This document shows, piece by piece, positions 18,421-61,910 of a stretch of DNA of 64,000 nt. Each line of letters begins with the position of its first letter. Position 1 is the first letter of the stretch. Source of the stretch: Crocodylus rhombifer (taxonomy: Eukaryota > Chordata > Crocodylia > Crocodylidae); the NCBI GenBank assembly GCA_038503035.1, contig JAVSML010000975.1, forward strand, positions 186,001 to 250,000. The letters are read 5' to 3'. A model generated the notes under the pieces. The model saw nothing but the letters and a program-made list of their open reading frames with translations, was not told where the DNA came from and did no database searches. The translations under genes and the position numbers were made by a program.

Positions 18421-19225
18421 TCTCCATTAACTTCAGTGGAAATTCCTCCAGAGTATGGTTCAACATACCTAAAATAACACAACCTTTACTTTTTAAAGGG
18501 ATATTTTTAGAGTGTTACATTGAAGACATTTTTTAAAGTATGTGGAATGTGAAGACCATTCTATAAAAGCAAAGATCTGTTTCAGGAAGGACAGATAAAC
18601 TGGGTGGCTGAAGGTGTGTGTCTGTGTGCATATGCATGTGCAGTGCTGTGATACAACTGTACTTGTTTTATGCCATTGCTTAAATACATTTACCTAAGCA
18701 GTAACAGAGTTTGTCACGTAGGCCCCAGTTAACTCCATCTTAAGTTGTAAGCTGTACATATGTTAAAGCAATTAATGGCTTCATAAAACAAAGAATAAGC
18801 CACAAAGTTATCCCACAAAAAATGAGTAATAACTTTGTGGCTGGTTCCTGTTACACCATTAATTGAGTGGTGGCTGGATACCTGCAGCTGAGGTGTCCCC
18901 ATGGCCAGAAGGACCATTAGCTGTGGGCTCCCAGGCTTGGGGTGCATGGTGCGCCCCTGTGGCTGGGAGTCCAAATCAGGTGATGGGGCTCCCACCTGCA
19001 GGAACACACAGTGCGCCCCTGCAGCTCACAGCCCCAGCAGTTGCCAAGGCTCCCAGCTATGGAAGCTCACTACTGGCTGATGCAGGGGGAGCCTGGAAGT
19101 ATGGCAGTATGGTGGGATGGGATCTGATGCTCCATCACACCTCCTGCCATGTATGTGTGGCAAGGCAGGAAGTGTGATTGTGTGGATTATGCATCAGACC
19201 CTATTGTGCCTTTACCTGGTAGAAA
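18421..19225. other. Intergenic LRP2BP-ANKRD37 DNA, nothing recognised
   Basis: A GTGTGTCTGTGTGCATATGCATGTG low-complexity patch occurs at 18615-18640. The rest is unique sequence with no supported gene. Confidence 0.4.
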
Positions 19226-19990
19226 TCATAGACTCATAGAAAAGTAGGGCTGGAAGAGACTTCTAGAGGTCATCTAGTTCAGTGGTTCTCAACCTTTTTT
19301 GTAAACGACAATGGCCCATCCTGACTCAGTGCCCCTCACTCCTGACCCGCTGCCACCCAGCCCCACAGTGTGTGCACTATGGCGGGCCCCAAGCAGCCCC
19401 TTGTAGGCTGGAACTCTGCCAGCCTGCAAAGGAAAAGCCACCATTTCCCACATTTTTCTCCTTTAAAGGAGAATCCATTTTTAAAGTTTGTTTGTGACCC
19501 TTTCATATATTCTTGTGACCCACTTTTGGGTCGCGACCCATGGGTTGATAAACGCTGATCTAGTCCAAACCCCTGCTTGAGGCAGACTGTTTCAGAACCA
19601 AACCATCCTATACAGATCATTGTCTAACCTATTAGTAAAACTATACAGTCAGCTGGGTCACACAGCTGCAAGGCATAACACCCTAACATGCCATATGGTG
19701 GCAAGTGGCCTGCTGCAGCAACGGTTATTAAAATATACCGAAGAGAGCCGAGGAAGAGAGCCGTGCCCTTGCTACAGAGAAAAGCAAAACACTCCACAAT
19801 CTGTACCAATCTCATCTCAGGGAAGAAATGTAATTCCTTCCTGACCCCACATATGGTGATCTGTCTGACCCTGAGCAGAGGTGCAAGACTGGGTAGCCAG
19901 AACCCTCTGAATTTTCATTCCAGCAGGAGCATTGGCATACCTCAGTCAAAATCTCCAGTCTTGGCTGCAGCCAACACCCAATGTTTCTGA
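19226..19990 (-). mobile_element. CR1 3'-end fragment split by a hAT insertion
   Basis: The antisense CR1 tail (CATAGAAAAGTAGGGCTGG, GGTCATCTAGT) stops at 19279. It resumes after 19557 with CTAGTCCAAACCCCTGCTTG, the expected continuation. It is the same subfamily as the 1.03-kb copy (shared GTCAACCCTGACATAACAC-like blocks). The right boundary is approximate. Confidence 0.65.
19280..19557. mobile_element. hAT-type element nested in CR1
   Basis: Inverted ends CAGTGGTTCTCAACCTTTTT and GGGTTGATAAACGCTG. The host CR1 octamer is duplicated at the two sides, ATCTAGTT (19272-19279) and ATCTAGTC (19558-19565), seven of eight identical. The interrupted CR1 reads through when the insert is removed. Confidence 0.88.
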
Positions 19991-20109
19991 GGAAAGTGAA
20001 AAAAAGAGACTCTAACATGTAGTAACAAGAGTGGAAAATATTATTTCTTGGTTGCACATGGTAACCAGCAAAGCTTAGAAGCATGGGAAATACCCATAGT
20101 AAAAGAATA

Positions 20110-20995
20110 AGAACTGCTGCTCCTAGATCATGCTAGATCTCTGTTTGTCCAAAAGAACTCCAGTGATGCAGATTCCACAACTTCCCTACCGAGTCTATTC
20201 TGTTGCCTCACTGTTCTAACAGCAAAGAAGTTTTTCTTAATATCCAATCTAAACTTACCTTGCTGCAGCTTCAAGCCATTGGTCCACGTCTTACTCTCCG
20301 TAGCAAAAGAGAAGAGGTGTTTTCCCTTTTCTTTATGGCAGGCCTTCAAGTATTTGTTACACAATATGATCCTACACTGGCAATAAGGTGTGATGGGTTC
20401 TGTTGAATTATATCCCCTTTCTGTCAGCTGAACATACCTATTTCCTTCAATCTCTCTTTGCATGGCTGACCTTCCAAAATCTTTATCATTTTTGTCACCC
20501 ATCTCTGCACCCTCTCTAATTTCTTCATGTTTTTTAAAATGTGGAGCCCAAAACTACATACTCTAAATGAGGCCTAACTAGTGCCAAGTAAAGGGGCACT
20601 ACTACCTCCCATTTCTTGCACCTAAAGTTTCTTTTGATACAGCCCCAAATGGTATTTCCCTTTATCAAGCTGTATCACACTGCAGACTCACATTGAGTCT
20701 GTGACCTACCAAGACTCCCAGATCCTTCCCCATATTACTGCCAGCCAGCCAGTGGTCACCCATTTTGTTTCTGAGTTTTTGATTAGTCTTTCTGAGGTGT
20801 AGCACCTTGCATTTTTCAGCACTAAACTTCACTCTGTTAGCTCCATCCCAGCATTTCAGTCTGTCAAGATCCTTCCAAACTGTGCTCCTGCCCTCCAACA
20901 TGATCCTAGTCTTGTTGTCTGAAAATCTGCTCAAGAAGCATTCTATTCCAGTGTTCAAATCATTTTCCTCATTTCTTTCTAGATCTGAAAACGTT
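20110..20995 (-). mobile_element. CR1 LINE, RT C-terminus and 3' UTR part
   Basis: On the minus strand the frame reads VKFSAEKCKVLHLRKTNQ and KDLGVLVGHRLNVSLQCDTA, the conserved C-terminal polymerase segment of CR1. Its 3' UTR runs down to about 20.11 kb. Confidence 0.75.
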
Positions 20996-21074
20996 AATGC
21001 CATCTTGAGGCTGAGAGTTTAAATATATAATAATTTAAAAATAGTGATTATAACATGCTCTTGTAACTATAACA

Positions 21075-21235
21075 GACAAGGTTCTTTGGGTAAATGTGAT
21101 ATATTTTATTTGACCAACTAAATAGTTGGAAAAATTGTTCTCTGCAAGCTTTCTGGTACAAACTCCCTCCAGGCAGAGGGAGAATCTACAGTTGTATTAT
21201 GCTTTCCTGGATAGGACAGAAGCCAGTATGACTAC
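21075..21235 (-). repeat. Degenerate copy of the hammerhead-core repeat family
   Basis: The complement contains CCAGAAAGCTTGC, then CCAACTATTTAGTTGGTCAAATAAAATAT, matching the right half of the 41.55-kb unit. The CTGANGA box is decayed. Confidence 0.5.
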
Positions 21236-21954
21236 ATAACTATGAGGCATTTTGTATTATTGAATATAGTGTTAGGTTTTATATAGAGATGAATTAGGAC
21301 AGCATCATCGACATCCGTGTCTCATGACCAGAAAAGCTATTAGAGTTGCAGAGGAGTACAGCAAGACTTCTGCCTACTTGGGTGGTTTGGGTCTTGCATA
21401 TCATTTAGGTCCATTCATAGTAGGAAGGTGAATCTAACTCCAGGTGGTCAGGAGCATTAGGAGAGTTTGTCCTGAATGGGTCAGAATGAAAGACTGGGAT
21501 TGTAGTGAGTGATTACTGGGTGATGAAATATTGGCTTTTAAAATCTGGGGTCATCCAGGCTGCATTTAGCCTTAAATACTTTCTGGCTATATGTATCTGT
21601 AGTATAGCTATACCATTATGGAAACCATCATCTTTATTTTCTGGCCCCTATGCATTCAATATTTCAGTCCCAACAATGAGTGGTAAACAGCTGATAGGGT
21701 TTTTTTTTTGTAATGAAGTTGCTTTGGTTTCTGTGTAAAAAAAGGCTGAATCTCAGAGTTGTACAGGCATGTGTTTATTTCAGTATTGAAATTAGAGAAA
21801 GGAATGGTCACAAACTGAAATAAATGTACTAGCCTGCTAAATTACATTTGTATCTGGAATTCTGCACCTTTAAAAACAGCTTTTGTGCTTTTCAGTCTCT
21901 GGAACACATTTCTAAGGGAGGAAGTGACAAATGAGAGAGAGATTGTCTAGTATG
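21236..21954. other. Intergenic DNA, nothing recognised
   Basis: No supported repeat or gene. Confidence 0.4.
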
Positions 21955-22205
21955 CTGGGTACCAACTCTTTTGGCGGGCATGTCACATATTAGCTTAAAA
22001 TTCTTCTCAAGTGCCACTCTGATCCTCTGCCAATGTCTGCTTGGCCACTCTGCTTTCTGCTCCCTTTCCTCTGGTCCCTGCCTGATCTGCTACTTTGCTT
22101 TCTGCTCTATTCACCACTGTGCTGCCTGTTCACTCTGCCATGTGAAACACACACAGGCTACCCATCTACCTGTGCCACTTGTAGCATGCATACCACAGAC
22201 TGGCC
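21955..22205. repeat. Second copy of the hAT-like/CT-rich minisatellite repeat
   Basis: GGTACCAACTCTTTTGGCGGGCATG, then TGCCACTCTGATCCTCTGCC and CT-rich units, parallel the 16.7-kb copy but with far fewer units. Confidence 0.5.
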
Positions 22206-22716
22206 ACCCCGGTCTAGCATAATACTAATTTAGTTATTTTAAAAGTACCTTTGAAATTCCCAGCAGCCATATTTTACTTTTTCTTCCTAATATCAAGTTC
22301 ATGCAGTTTTAATTTTTTTCCCACAAGTGATTCAGTAACCTTTAATACTACAACATGAACAGTTATGAATAACTTCCACACCAAGTAAGTATGCATGTGT
22401 CATGGAAAAATGAAAAAAGCTTGCTAAGAATTCTTTTTCAAGATGTAAAGCCTGAAAAATGTCCAAAGTTGCGGTATAATTCATAGACACAGTTAAATCA
22501 CAGGATAATCCTGTCTGTATGGCAAGATTGTTTTAATTACCAGTATGAAGGGAAGTTAGTTGTAACTGAATCTCCTTTCAGAGCTGTAATTTATAACACA
22601 GACAAGATAGGAAGTAACTTTCAAGCAGGATTATGAAAAGGACCATTTATTTAATATAGTTAATTTAATATTGTTACACAACTTTTAAAAAGTTGCACAG
22701 AAAGCAGCCTATGAAG

Positions 22717-22966
22717 CAAACTTCTCAACGTTTTTAGACTCAAGGCACCCCTTGGAAAATCTTCTAGTTTTCACTATTTTTTGACTACAGAAAAATAATA
22801 GTGATTCTTCTGTTGTGAAGAGCTCAGAAAGACTGCAACAGGTCAAAATGTTTTTAACACTATGGCTTTATCAGGTAAATTATATTCTTGCAGAGCTAAC
22901 GGTGCTAATATAGTGTGGCATCCAGCTTCACCCTTGAAAGGATCGTAAGGTACCCTAGTTAAGAAG
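22717..22966. mobile_element. hAT-type element (GACTCAAGGCACCCC family)
   Basis: Starts CAAACTTCTCAACG, then TTTTTAGACTCAAGGCACC. The flanks CTATGAAG and CTATAATG agree at six of eight. It shares its left end with copies at 32611, 34442 and about 49990. Confidence 0.6.
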
Positions 22967-24289
22967 CTATAATGAGAAAGTCTACCATAGATTTTTTTTT
23001 AAGTATGAAAACATCCCTCCCAGAGCAGACACTGAAACTGTGCTCAGAGAAAGGGTACAAATTTATCCCCACATTTGAAATGTGGTTGTCAAGCAACTGT
23101 GCTTCTTGGCAGCACCTGCTGTGTGTGCATGTGTGTGTGGGGGGAGGCAGGAACTCTCTCCGGCAATGGAGACAGGTCCGTACACCGAATGTGACTGCAT
23201 GTATGTGCTCACTGTGTGCCAACATCTAAGAGTCTCAAAGGCGGTAACAGAGGAAGTGAAAGCAACAGTTCTGGTTCTGCAAGGGTGAGTTTTAGAAGGC
23301 ATGAACCTACAAGGGAGGAAAGGCTGGGATGTGCACAGGGGCAGATCTAGGGGCAGCATGGTGCACCCCTCTTTGATTCCTGCTCCACCCAAACTTTAAA
23401 ACCAACTGCTTGAGAAGGGCAGTGACATTTCTATTCAGGGAGAACAAAGGAAGCCAATCAACTTCACAGCTCAGTAAAATCTACCTGCTTCCTGATAATG
23501 TAACTCCACAGGTATTAATGACCCTCTCTCTATAGGGGGCCATGTGTCCTCAAGAGCGCTGGTTCCCCCCTTGACAGTGAGTACTCCAGCTGGTAGGGGG
23601 GCACAGAGACCACTAATGCCCCTCCTGAAATTGGCTCCACCAGTGGCACCTCAGAGGCCCAAGAGAGCCAGCACTGCCGCTGCTGCTGGCAACCGGCTGC
23701 TGGGGGAGCCCCCCAGACTCGGGAGGCACCAGTTGCCCATGCCTCTCTCCTTTCTAATGGTCTTGATATTCCACTATCCTTTCTTCTTAAATTGTGCTAT
23801 TAACCATTCCTGGGCACACCTCTCTTCTGTTTCACAGCCCTGCAGTCTGTTTTTAACTCTAGCTACAAACCTTAACTCAGGTGCCTTCACACTAACTCAG
23901 CTGCTGACCTGACTGACAGCAAATGCACTGCCAAGATGATTAGATTTTGTTTTACAAATCTGAATAAGAGAAGTCCATTTAACTGTAACGACTAGTTATA
24001 CTAGGTAACTATGACACAATATCTGGGGGCTATTGTTTTTGCCTTGTCTGCTGCCTTTTTTTTTAACTGAATAATTATCTAGCAAATGAGTGCCCATTCC
24101 ACTAATTTGGTTTTGCTTTGATCTTTAACTGAATAACACAAGGCTAGGCCGCTAGCATATTAGTAAAGCTTCTAGTTTCTCTTCTAAGGGGAGACAAAGA
24201 AGCTTGGGGTTGTCTGTGAAGAGCCCCCACAGCAGCCGCACTCTCCCTTTTGAAGTCCTGTATCCTCCCATGGCGCTGCAGCCTTCTGG
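22967..24289. other. Intergenic DNA upstream of ANKRD37
   Basis: It contains a TGTGTGCATGTGTGTGTGG simple stretch (23120-23140) and a moderately GC-rich patch (23540-23750). No gene is supported. Confidence 0.4.
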
Positions 24290-24734
24290 GGTCCCGCCCC
24301 CCGGCACAGCCAGTCCAGCTTGATGGCAATGTACCACGGTTTGGCTATGGATGATCCTGCCTCAGGCTAGGGGACTGTGCTGTGTCAGGGCCGAGGGCAC
24401 TTTACGCAGAGTTTCAATTATGGCCCAGCATCATAGCGGGGCGCTGGCAGGGGCCTCAGGACGGCAGCCAGCCCAGCCCCTGCTCAAAACAGGGCTGTCC
24501 CCAAGTCTCGCCCCAGCCCGGCTGTCCGGGGAGGGGTGACGCTGCCTCAGGAGGGGGTGGCTCAGCAGCCTTCTCCTGCCAGCCCCGCTCCTGTGCCCTC
24601 TCCCGGCTGCCGAGCAGTGCAACAGGACACAGCCCCCCCGCTGGCGGGGAGCCCGGGGCGGCGGCGGGGCCCACGGGAAGCAGCCGCCCCCTCCCTCCCA
24701 CCCTGCTGCAGCTGCCCCGGCCGGGGTGTGCGGG

Positions 24735-24739
24735 ACGTG
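24735..24739 (+). promoter_or_regulatory. Candidate hypoxia response element core (ACGTG)
   Basis: GGGACGTGTGG lies about 110 bp upstream of the ANKRD37 ATG. ANKRD37 is a known HIF-1 target in mammals. Binding here is inferred from the core motif only. Confidence 0.45.
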
Positions 24740-24789
24740 TGGAGCCACCCGGTGCGTCATGGCCGCGCTGCTGCGGGCGGGCCGCCCCA

Positions 24790-24795
24790 CACGTG
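24790..24795 (+). promoter_or_regulatory. Candidate HRE/E-box (CACGTG)
   Basis: CACACGTGCGCC, 53 bp upstream of the ATG. CACGTG can serve HIF-1 (ACGTG core) or bHLH factors such as USF and MYC. Confidence 0.4.
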
Positions 24796-24847
24796 CGCCT
24801 GTGCTCGCGCCGCCCCGGCCCCGCCCAGCCCGGGCGCAGAGCGGACC

Positions 24848-25012
24848 ATGCTACCGCTGGGCTGCGGCGCGGGGGCCCTGCTCCAGGCGGGCTGCGGCGT
24901 GAACGCGCCCGCCGACGAGTCGGGCCAGTCCCCGGCGCACCTGGCGGCCCGCGGGGGACAAGCCTCGCTGCTCCTCTGGCAGCTGCGCACGGGCGCCGAC
25001 TCCAACCAGCAG
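24848..25012 (+). CDS. ANKRD37: ANKRD37 coding exon 1
   Basis: 55 codons, MLPLGCGAGALLQAG to LRTGADSNQQ, donor CAG/GTAGCC. The ATG sits in a good context (GACC before ATG) and aligns with the mammalian start. Confidence 0.93.
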
Positions 25013-26865
25013 GTAGCCGCGGCCGACGCTCGCCTCTGCCCCCCGTGCGCCTTGCTTTGCTCCGGGTCAGCCTCTCTCTCCCCCCCGATCCTGCCCTGCT
25101 CGCAGCTGTCCTCGTGGCCGTGGCGGGGCAGAAGCCCGGCGTCGCCCCCCGGCTGCCTCTTTCCTCGGGGCATGGGCTGGAGGCTGGGCGCGCCGGCAGG
25201 GCTCGATCCCCTGCGCTCCTCCCAACGGGGCTGACGCTTGAACCGTGTAAAGATGAGCCCTGAAAAAGTAAGGGGAAGCAGGAAAAAGGAACCGGCTTCA
25301 GCCTTAGCTCGCGACAGGCTTTTAGACCCTTTCTGGACTAATGATCACCCAGACTAGTAGCTTTAGATATTGATGGGAAAAGCTTGTAAGCGTTTCCTCC
25401 CTCTTAACAGAAGCTGTCTTCTTTTTTTGTTTTGTTCCTTCCGTGTTTAGGACTGCCTTGGGGAAGCACTAATTCATAAGGCAGCTAAAGTTGGGAGCCT
25501 GGAGTGTCTTGCTTTGCTGGTAGCCAGCCACGCCAGAATTGAGTGAGTAAACCGCTACATCCAATGAATTCATGGGTTAGCCTTCAAAGCACTTGTTCTG
25601 CTAGGGTCTCTAGACATGAACACAAAATGAATTTAACGCAGAAATTTCTCATAGATGTTTAGGGTCAGAAGGGACCTTAGTAGATAAGAGTCCAATGCCC
25701 TTCCCTAGGCAGGAAAGAGCGCTGGGGTCAGACAGCCCCAGCCAGGTGCTTGTCCAGTCTCCTCTTGAAGACCCCCAAGACGGGAGAGCACCACCTCCCT
25801 TGGAAGCCCATTCCAAGTTCTTCTGTTCAAACTTCGTATTTGGTCCATAAGCACAAGAGCAACCTGCCTGTGCACACTTATGTTTAAAAAAGATTAGTAA
25901 AAAAAAAAGTGTAATCACAGTAGCTGTTATATACACACATAGTTTAATTGTACTATACACACACAGTTTAATTGTACCTTTTTAGTTCTGGTTTAGAGTA
26001 AAAACCTCTTTGCCACAGCTGTTGGGTGGAGCTTAACCAATACATTATTCCTTTAGTAGATAAGCTTTGCATTCCATCTCCTATTTTTGTGTTCTCAGCC
26101 ATTTTTTCTTCATGCCTTATACCTTAAATAATTTCCTGTTCCAATTTATCTGTAACTTTATTTCTGTTCCTCTCAAGATTTTAGCTAGGAATTATGGTGA
26201 ATGCCTGGTCGTAGGCACTCTAAATTTGAATTGACCGCTAGCTGTTCATTTTATGTGTTTCAGCCTGTGCAATAATGATGGGCAGACAGCAGAAGACATA
26301 GCGCTGGCTGCTGGATTTCTGGAATGTGCCAAGTTCCTCACAACAATTAAACATACTCGGAACATGAAACTGAGAGAACAATCTGGCTACTCCTGCAGTG
26401 ACAATTGTCGGTTGCCAAGAGAGGCTCCAGCTGGTCAGAAAAGAGAATCTGGAATTAATGGACCAATAAATAGGAAGAGAAGAAGATTAAATGGTATGTA
26501 GCTTATGGCTTTATCTACCTTAAATATTAAGACACCGTGGGCTAGGATAAACCCAAGTTTATACTTGCATGCATTACTAATTTTTGTAACAGATGTATAG
26601 TGGTGGTAGTGATGCTTAGACCTTTTCCTGTGTGTTTACACAAAGATGACTTAAGCTCTGTAGAAAAAATAAATGATCTGAGGAGATATTTCCCATAGCA
26701 AAATAAAAATGGTTACATGAAGTCTCAGGTAGTGATATACTGTTATAGAAGTTGTTTTATAGTTGAGGAGAAAGCTTACAATTCTGTGTTTTAATTCACA
26801 TGAAGCCTTTTTTATGTAAACTTCTTAATTTTATTTGACCAGATCTTGTATCCGACTGCAACTAG
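24848..26865 (+). CDS. ANKRD37: ANKRD37, ankyrin repeat domain protein 37 (complete, 4 coding exons)
   Basis: A small ankyrin-repeat protein, known in mammals as a strongly HIF-1-induced gene with nuclear localisation; its biochemical role is poorly defined. Coding exons are 24848-25012, 25451-25542, 26264-26493 and 26843-26865. All introns are GT-AG, phases run 0, 2, 1, and the joined product is 169 residues (about 158 in human). Ankyrin signatures are visible: SPAHLAARGGQASLLLWQL (about 28-46), HKAAKVGSLECLALLVASHA (about 64-83) and NNDGQTAEDIALAAGFLECA (about 88-107). A basic cluster, NRKRRRLN, lies near the C terminus and may serve as a nuclear localisation signal. The last exon adds only seven residues, DLVSDCN after the split codon, and is lineage-variable. 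It is convergent with UFSP2 and divergent from LRP2BP. Confidence 0.93.
25451..25542 (+). CDS. ANKRD37: ANKRD37 coding exon 2
   Basis: Acceptor CCGTGTTTAG, donor ATTGA/GTGAGT. 92 bp, DCLGEALIHKAAKVGS... with ankyrin HKAAKVGSLECL. Confidence 0.93.
25655..25830 (-). mobile_element. CR1 3'-end fragment in ANKRD37 intron 2
   Basis: Antisense CR1 tail (GGGTCAGAAGGGACCTTAG...GCAGGAAAGAGCGCTGGGGTC). Same subfamily as the 48.4-kb copy. Confidence 0.75.
26264..26493 (+). CDS. ANKRD37: ANKRD37 coding exon 3
   Basis: Acceptor TGTGTTTCAG, donor AAATG/GTATGT. 230 bp, carrying the last ankyrin-like unit and the basic NRKRRRLN cluster. Confidence 0.9.
26843..26865 (+). CDS. ANKRD37: ANKRD37 terminal coding exon 4
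   Basis: After acceptor TTTGACCAG, the frame carried by the split codon reads DLVSDCN and stops at TAG (26863-26865). Without splicing, the exon 3 frame continues to ATG GTA TGT AG, i.e. a stop a few codons later. The terminal exon is therefore plausible but not certain. Confidence 0.65.
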
Positions 26866-27955
26866 GGAAACCTGCAACTGTGAAAGGACTCTTTAAGAAG
26901 AATCTGAAATCTGCAGACATGGTATTGGACTATAAACTAAGCAGCCCAATATAAACAGTTATGCTATCCCCTTCTGAGAAGGAGGAAACACTACTTTTTT
27001 TTTTTACTTCTTGGAGAAGACCGATTGTTTTTCTAGAATACTTGTATTCATACAGCTGTAAATGTGTATATATGTATGTCTAGACTACTAATATGTATAG
27101 CATACTCTCTTCTTGGCTGTCTCCTTTAAGTTTACAATACTTAGCACTTAAACTGTTTTCCTCTACCCCTCCTATACAAAGCACTGTATACAAGGTAATA
27201 ACAATTAGAAAAATAACACTGTGTACTATAGCAGCTCTACCATCTGTCATGTTTTGTGGTACTACTAGATGCTGTTGAAAAGTTGCCATACTTCACTATG
27301 GAGCCAAAGCTAGTCTACTCAGCTCTGTCCACCGTAATCAGCAACAGAAATATTTTTCATGTAAGTAAAGCAATGACAGTTCCTACTGACTCAAGAGCCA
27401 CTTCAGTAATCGCAAGGAGACACCCTTTCTGTCAACTGTGGCAGGTCAAAGAGAAACCTCTAGTACAGGCCAACAAGGAAAATATTTTTAAAACCAATAC
27501 ACCTCTTCAGTGTTTACTAAATGTATGTATCAATTTGTCTTGAACTACTACAATTAAATAGCTAAATGTATAGTAATGCAGCCTCGCTGGTTAATCTATA
27601 ACAATGCGGAACTATTATTATTATGTATGGCACCCCTAGCACTTACTTGTACCATGACTGACAGCAATAGGTCACACATTCTATTATTCATAATTCTGGG
27701 AAAACCCTAGCCAAAGCATGCAATAAAATAGTTTTCAAGAAACTGTAGGTGATAAGGTAAAGAGCCACTTGCAATCAGGAGCTGCACTATATTATGTATC
27801 ACTGCTAAAGGTTGAAGGAGCAGACACAGACTTTGTAAAACACTGAAGAATGCTTTGTGCTGAAAAATGCTTTATGAATAAGTTTCTCTTAGTCCAGCCA
27901 GGTGGAAATGGAAAGGTCAGCTTCTTAATAAAAACAGAATTAAATACAAATTCTT
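26866..27955 (+). other. ANKRD37: ANKRD37 3' UTR region
   Basis: AT-rich sequence expected to be the ANKRD37 3' UTR. Candidate poly(A) signals are AATAAA at about 27722 and at 27927-27932. Several ATGTA/ATTTA motifs occur. Confidence 0.5.
27927..27932 (+). promoter_or_regulatory. Candidate ANKRD37 poly(A) signal AATAAA
   Basis: AATAAA in CTTCTTAATAAAAACAG, at the end of the presumed ANKRD37 3' UTR. Confidence 0.4.
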
Positions 27956-27976
27956 CTTCTTCACTTTTTAAACATT

Positions 27977-27982
27977 TTTATT
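27977..27982 (-). promoter_or_regulatory. Candidate UFSP2 poly(A) signal AATAAA
   Basis: Plus-strand TTTATT within CATTTTTATTTACAAAAG, about 195 bp past the UFSP2 stop. Cleavage would fall near 27.96 kb, overlapping the candidate ANKRD37 end. Confidence 0.5.
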
Positions 27983-28177
27983 TACAAAAGCTTGCCTAAT
28001 CTCCACAGAAAATATTCATATATATTTGTACTTCAACTTGGCTTTGACTGGCAAAATACTATTTCAGCTGAAAAGAAATGAAGGTTTTCTAAAAACCTTG
28101 TGTGTTCATTTTAAACAAGCCAGCTCTAACTATATTGACTAAGAAGTCTGGCTTAACATGATTTTGAGAACTGGAAT

Positions 28178-60602
<32,425 letters not shown>

Positions 60603-60666
60603 GGCCCGGCCCCTCCCCTGCTGCACGAGCAACCCGAACAGCTGACGCGTCACTGAACCGCCTGGG

Positions 60667-60678
60667 TACGTCACGTGG
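60667..60678. promoter_or_regulatory. CRE/E-box-like motif TACGTCACGTGG
   Basis: Overlapping TACGTCA (CRE half-site) and CACGTG (E-box), 65 bp upstream of the UFSP2 ATG. Factor binding is inferred. Confidence 0.4.
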
Positions 60679-60694
60679 GAGGGCAAGGAGAGAA

Positions 60695-60706
60695 ACTACA
60701 ATTCCC
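60695..60706 (+). promoter_or_regulatory. ACTACAATTCCC promoter motif (ZNF143/SIX5 type)
   Basis: An exact ACTACAATTCCC core, a motif enriched at vertebrate CpG-island and bidirectional promoters, lies between the two divergent genes. Confidence 0.55.
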
Positions 60707-61065
60707 AACTCGCACCGCGGCATAGCGTAGGCGCACGTGGCCTGGGCCGTACCAAGGTTCAGCAGATGGGGGGGGGGGCGTAAGGAGGGGTTGGGCTTGC
60801 CCGAATCCTGGGCGACCAGTGTCAACAATGAGGCCTGAGCAGCCGGGGGCAGGAGCGAGCGCGGGGGCAGCGGCGCCTTGAATCCTCGCGTTGTGACGTT
60901 ACGGCCTCCCGGGCGAGCCTGGCTCCGCGCGGGTCGTGGGGCCAGCCGGCAGCGGCCGCGCGGCTTGGGCACGGGTGCGGGCGCGGTCTGCTGCAGGGCT
61001 GGTCACGGGCAGCTGCTGCCCCCCCCCCCCTCCTCCTCCCTCCCTCCGGCTGTAAGCGCTTCTCC

Positions 61066-61904
61066 TTAGCCACTGAGCCCTCAGCCCCGTGGCACTTCGT
61101 TGCCAGCCCTGAGACCCACCAGCTGTCTTCCTTCTCCAGGCCTCCCTTTTGGGGGCTGCGGTTAGAAAGCTTGATGAGGGCAGGTAGCAGATTGGTTCAG
61201 GACAGCCGCCAGGATTTCTTTGGGTGAGAACTTGTCTTGGACCATTAAGGCATATAGATGGGAGAGTTAGACACGCCACTATCCAATGCAAGGCGTTCAA
61301 AATCTTGGCTAACTCTACCCCACCTATGCAGTTGATCCAAGAAAAGATCTCACCCAGAGAAACCCTTGCCTAATTTCTGGAGTGTCATGGCTACAACATC
61401 ACTCTTAACGCTGCTGTATCATTTTTCTGGTAGCTGTTTGAAAGCTGCTTCCCTTGGGATGTTTCAGGTGCGCTTTAAGGGAATTGCATTCAAAGGAGAC
61501 AGAGTTTGCATGCAGTTAACTAGAGGGCAATTAAAGTAGATAGGGGCTGAAACATACCATGTAATTAGGCAGTTGTTGTTGTTGTCATTCATTGAATTGG
61601 TATGTGCATAGCAGAAGTTTGATAGGATGTAAACAACAGAAAACAAATTGGGACTGACAAAGCATTATGTAAGTAGGCAGCATTCATATTGGTACAGTAT
61701 GCTGAAATTCTGGCTTTATCCTGACTAGCCCACTGAAGACCCATTTGTATTTCCTCTACTCAACCTATGACTTGCTTTATACAGAGTTTTTCTGTAAGTG
61801 CAGTAGAAAAGTACCAGTAAGGAGTGCTAATACTTTGGAATGACAGAAATTTGGTACCAAAAATGGTAGGTGTTGTTTTTAATAGTGAAGTCTTTTTGTT
61901 TCAG
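61066..61904. other. Probable CFAP96 5' leader/intron 1
   Basis: A donor-like TTTGG/GTGAGA at about 61223 could end a non-coding first exon. No coding sequence seen. Confidence 0.3.
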
Positions 61905-61910
61905 ATTTTG

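Larger units (their letters stand above)
24290..25230. promoter_or_regulatory. CpG island, ANKRD37 promoter and first exon
   Basis: CpG-dense DNA spanning the upstream region, coding exon 1 (24848-25012) and the start of intron 1. Long open frames on both strands are composition effects. Confidence 0.8.

Noticed and set aside
24382..25263. 293-codon plus-strand frame overlapping ANKRD37 exon 1
   Set aside because: It is in a different frame from the recognisable ankyrin exon and ignores the splice donor; a CpG-island artefact.
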